Assembly (NCBI GenBank): GCA_027296805.1
Contig: JAPUIR010000037.1
Coordinates: forward strand, 1 to 8,497
Source of the DNA: Chloroflexota bacterium
Lineage (GTDB): Bacteria > Chloroflexota > Dehalococcoidia > Bin125
DNA length: 8,497 nucleotides
Reading direction: 5' to 3'
Part shown: positions 6,538 through 8,497 of the stretch, in pieces
Position numbering within the stretch: position 1 is the stretch's first letter
How the letters are laid out: the number at the start of each line of letters is the position of its first letter
The notes under the pieces: model-generated
The model's database searches: none
What the model was told of the DNA's origin: nothing
What the model saw: the letters and a program-made list of their open reading frames with translations, nothing else
Program-made: the position numbers and the translations under genes

Positions 6538-6565
6538 AGTGTACCGGCGTTGCTGCTGATATCCT
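6538..6565. promoter_or_regulatory. Divergent promoter region between the acylase and SDR genes
   Basis: The gap 6530-6604 separates two divergent genes. On the minus strand TACACT (6543-6538) lies 8 nt before the acylase ATG, which has no ribosome site, so a nearly leaderless transcript is possible. On the plus strand TGATATCCT (6557-6565) resembles an extended -10 element and would start transcription near 6572, about 33 nt before the SDR ATG. The two boxes are 13 bp apart, so the promoters would probably interfere with each other. No convincing -35 is present for either. Confidence 0.35.
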
Positions 6566-6604
6566 CACGCCTCGAAGAGCGCCAAACAGCGAGAGTGGAT
6601 TCGG

Positions 6605-7378
6605 ATGGACCTCGGCCTCGGCGGAAAAGCCGCCCTCATCACGGGCGCATCGGAAGGCATCGGCAAGTACTGCGCGCTCGCCCTCGCCGCGGAGGGCGCC
6701 CACGTCGCCATCTGCGCCCGCCGCCCCGACGTCCTCGCCGCCGCCCAGGCGGAGATCGACGCGGCCGGTCCCGGCCTAGTCATCGCTTTGCAGGGCGACC
6801 TCGCCGATGGCGATGTCGTCCGTCGCATCGTCGATCAGGCCGCCGCGGAGCTTGGCCGCCTCGACATTCTGATCAACAACATGGGCGCCTCCCTGCGCGG
6901 CGAGGACGACGACACCTGGCAGCAGATGTTCGACCTCAACCTCCACGCCACGGTGCGCGCCACCAACGCCGCCCTGCCGCACCTCAAAGCCGCCGCCGCG
7001 GAGGGCGACGCCGCCTCCGTGATCCACGTCGGTTCGATCTTCGGGCGCGAGGCGGGGGGCACCCCCGGCTACCAGACCATGAAGTCCGCGATCCATAGCC
7101 ACGCCAAGGCGATGGCGCTCCAGCTCGCACCGGACAACATCCGCGTCAACGCCGTCGCGCCCGGATCGATCGCCTGGCCCGACAGCAAGTGGCAGCAGCG
7201 CTACGACGCCGACCCCGAGACGATTCAGCGCACGGTCCTGGACGGCGTCGCCTTCGGCCGCTTCGGTCGACCGCAGGAGGTCGCCGACCTGGTCACCTTC
7301 CTCGCTTCGTCGCGGGCCTCGTGGGTCACGGGCGCGTGCATTAACGTGGACGGCGGCCAAACGGTCTCGATCAACTGA
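6605..7378 (+). CDS. SDR-family NAD(P)-dependent oxidoreductase
   Basis: This 257-residue protein is a classical short-chain dehydrogenase/reductase that interconverts a hydroxyl and a carbonyl group using NAD(P)H. Visible motifs are the cofactor glycine motif TGASEGIG (13-20), NNMG (91-94, usually NNAG), the catalytic Asn112 in LNLHA, Ser144, and the YxxxK pair Tyr156/Lys160, followed by IRVNAVAPG (179-187) and the C-terminal VTGACINVDGG (241-251). Arg39-Arg40 after the second strand favours NADP(H) by the usual rule, which is an inference. All catalytic tetrad residues are present. The ATG at 6605 has only a weak GA-rich ribosome site. The stop is 11 nt from a small membrane-protein gene, so the two are probably co-transcribed. 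The fold would suit a 3-hydroxyacyl-CoA or 3-oxoacyl reductase in the surrounding acyl-CoA context, but the substrate is not shown by the sequence. Confidence 0.94.
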   Translation: MDLGLGGKAALITGASEGIGKYCALALAAEGAHVAICARRPDVLAAAQAEIDAAGPGLVIALQGDLADGDVVRRIVDQAAAELGRLDILINNMGASLRGEDDDTWQQMFDLNLHATVRATNAALPHLKAAAAEGDAASVIHVGSIFGREAGGTPGYQTMKSAIHSHAKAMALQLAPDNIRVNAVAPGSIAWPDSKWQQRYDADPETIQRTVLDGVAFGRFGRPQEVADLVTFLASSRASWVTGACINVDGGQTVSIN

Positions 7379-7389
7379 GCGGAGCGACG

Positions 7390-7875
7390 ATGGCGGATGA
7401 CGCCCCCTCCCAGGGCTACGAACACGCACGACGCGAGTTGCCCGCCTTCAAGACCTTGGGCTTCGGCTGGCAGGGCGCGCGCACCTTCAAGCCCTTGCTG
7501 GGCGGCTTCGTCGCCTTCGCTGTCGTGGCCGTCTTCCTCGCCATCCGCGGAGGCCAGGCGGAAGTCGTCGACGAACTCACCGGCCAGCGCCTGGGCGGCT
7601 GGAGCCGCCCCGAAGACGTGCACCTGCTGATCCTGGTCAACGCCGCCATCGTCGTGGGGCTGATCGTGCAGTTCTTGGCCGAGTTCACCCGCAGCTGGCT
7701 GGCTCTCTGGATGACTCTCCTCTTCGGCGCGGCCTTCCTCGCCCTGCGCGAGTCGGGCACCGTCGACGACACCACCCGCGACATCCTGCTCGGCCTCGTC
7801 CTCGCCTCTGCCGTCGCCGCCGTGGGCGTCATGCTCTTCGATGTTCGCCACCACCGCCGGCGTAGCGGCTACTAG
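7390..7875 (+). CDS. Small membrane protein with four predicted transmembrane helices
   Basis: I do not recognise a family for this 161-residue protein. Four hydrophobic segments are visible at about 36-53, 79-98, 102-119 and 131-150. Positive charges flank the first segment on its N-terminal side (Arg31, Lys34) and the C terminus is strongly basic (HHRRRS, 154-159), so both ends are predicted to face the cytoplasm. The 53-78 loop would then be external, with charged residues and a GGW motif. No catalytic motif is obvious. The ATG at 7390 is preceded by GGAG (7381-7384) with a 5-nt spacer, and it follows the SDR stop by 11 nt, so the genes should form one transcription unit. A role as membrane anchor or transport-associated partner would be speculation. 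Confidence 0.82.
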   Translation: MADDAPSQGYEHARRELPAFKTLGFGWQGARTFKPLLGGFVAFAVVAVFLAIRGGQAEVVDELTGQRLGGWSRPEDVHLLILVNAAIVVGLIVQFLAEFTRSWLALWMTLLFGAAFLALRESGTVDDTTRDILLGLVLASAVAAVGVMLFDVRHHRRRSGY

Positions 7876-7900
7876 CCCACCTCCAAAACTTGACCCCGTC

Positions 7901-7915
7901 CCCGCCACGTGCGGG
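7901..7915. repeat. GC-rich inverted repeat upstream of the third crotonase
   Basis: CCCGC and GCGGG flank a CACGT core, giving a 5-bp perfect stem. It is preceded by TTGACC (7890-7895) and followed by TAGCCT (7917-7922) and then the crotonase ribosome site. The two boxes are 21 bp apart, too far for a standard promoter, but TAGCCT alone fits a TAnnnT -10. The repeat could be an operator within a promoter or a weak terminator for the upstream gene, although no T-run follows. Confidence 0.3.
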
Positions 7916-7954
7916 CTAGCCTGTACGCCCTCTCGCCGACAATTGGAGGCCCCC

Positions 7955-8497
7955 GTGCCCGACCTGCTCTACGACAAGCACGACCACTACGCCATCTTCA
8001 CCATGAACCGCCCCCATCGCCTCAACGCCCTGGGTGGCACCCTGATGGCCGACATGCGTGAGGCGCTCGCCGATTTCACCGCCGACCCGGAGATGCGGGC
8101 CGGCATCCTCACCGGCCAGGGTCGCGCCTTCTCGGCGGGCGCCGACCTCAAAGAGATGAATGAACGCAACGCCGCCCGCGGCGACGCCCCCGCCCCCACC
8201 CAGGGCTACGACCTCAACGCCGGGATGCCCTTCTCGCGCTGCCCCAAGCCCGTCATCGCCGCCATCAACGGCCTCTGCATCGCGGGCGGCCTGGAGCGCG
8301 CCCTGGACTGCGACATCCGCATCTGCTCGACGGAGGCCTACTTCGGGCTGTTCGAGGTCAAGCGCGGCATCCTGCCCGGCTACGCCATCCACCACCTTGC
8401 CCGGCTCGTCCCCTTCGGCGACGCCATGTACCTCATGCTCACCGCCGACCGCATCGACCCACCCGACGCCCTGCGCATGGGCCTCGTGCGCGAAGTC
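7955..8497 (+). CDS. Enoyl-CoA hydratase/isomerase (crotonase family), N-terminal part
   Basis: The first 181 residues of a crotonase are present; the gene continues past the right edge. The GTG at 7955 is chosen because GGAGG (7945-7949) lies 5 nt upstream and the product MPDLLYDKHDHYAIFTMNRPHRLNAL is a normal family start; the later ATG lies inside the conserved MNRP motif. Visible motifs are RAFSAGADLKEM (57-68, first oxyanion hole), AINGLCIAGGLERALDCDIRI (103-123) and FGLFEVKRGILPG (130-142). Glu114 and Glu134 match the two catalytic glutamates of rat enoyl-CoA hydratase, so the active site looks complete. The segment after the second glutamate reads PGYAIHHLARLV rather than the common PGAGGTQRL type, so substrate preference may differ. 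It follows the membrane protein by 79 bp and may have its own promoter. Confidence 0.92.
   Translation, partial: MPDLLYDKHDHYAIFTMNRPHRLNALGGTLMADMREALADFTADPEMRAGILTGQGRAFSAGADLKEMNERNAARGDAPAPTQGYDLNAGMPFSRCPKPVIAAINGLCIAGGLERALDCDIRICSTEAYFGLFEVKRGILPGYAIHHLARLVPFGDAMYLMLTADRIDPPDALRMGLVREV

Noticed and set aside
6530..6703. Upstream in-frame start for the acylase, giving 883 residues
   Set aside because: It would overlap the SDR coding region and both promoter candidates, and the extra 58 residues show neither signal peptide nor family similarity.
7901..7922. Intrinsic terminator after the membrane protein
   Set aside because: The inverted repeat has only a 5-bp stem and is not followed by a T-run on either strand.
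1..8497. CRISPR array, tRNA, rRNA or insertion sequence
   Set aside because: No regularly spaced repeats, cloverleaf-like sequence, rRNA signature or transposase with terminal inverted repeats was seen; the window is almost fully covered by metabolic genes.

Overview
The window is high-GC bacterial chromosome, densely packed with genes of acyl-CoA and amide/ester metabolism. No rRNA, tRNA, mobile element or CRISPR array was seen. The sequence alone does not fix the phylum. The multiple crotonases, acyl-CoA ligase, SDR and alpha/beta hydrolase fit a lipid- or aromatic-acid-degrading organism from a high-GC group such as Actinomycetota, Myxococcota or a related uncultured lineage. Several promoter-like TAnnnT boxes lie only a few bases from start codons, which would suit leaderless transcription.

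Left part (1-3036), all on the minus strand, read from right to left: a crotonase with an altered active site (3036-2311); two tandem 80-residue proteins that are paralogues of each other (2156-1914 and 1863-1621); a crotonase with both catalytic glutamates (1556-792); and the first 230 residues of an AMP-forming acyl-CoA ligase (690 to beyond the left edge). Gaps of 50-155 bp separate them, two of which contain a plausible internal promoter. The likely logic is CoA activation of a carboxylic acid followed by enoyl-CoA hydration or isomerisation. The role of the two small proteins is unknown, and they are the most novel element here.

Middle part: a plus-strand alpha/beta hydrolase (3135-4055) diverges from the minus-strand crotonase operon. 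It converges tail-to-tail, with overlapping stop codons, on a large minus-strand penicillin-acylase-family Ntn hydrolase (6529-4052) that has no obvious signal peptide.

Right part, plus strand: an SDR oxidoreductase (6605-7378), an 11-nt gap, a four-helix membrane protein of unknown function (7390-7875), and a third crotonase (7955 to beyond the right edge).

The strands differ strongly in synonymous codon choice. Minus-strand genes favour G-ending codons (GCG, CTG, CGG) and plus-strand genes favour C-ending codons (GCC, CTC, CGC). This is a marked strand-wide G/C skew, suggesting that the minus strand is the leading strand of replication here.

No gap between genes exceeds about 155 bp.
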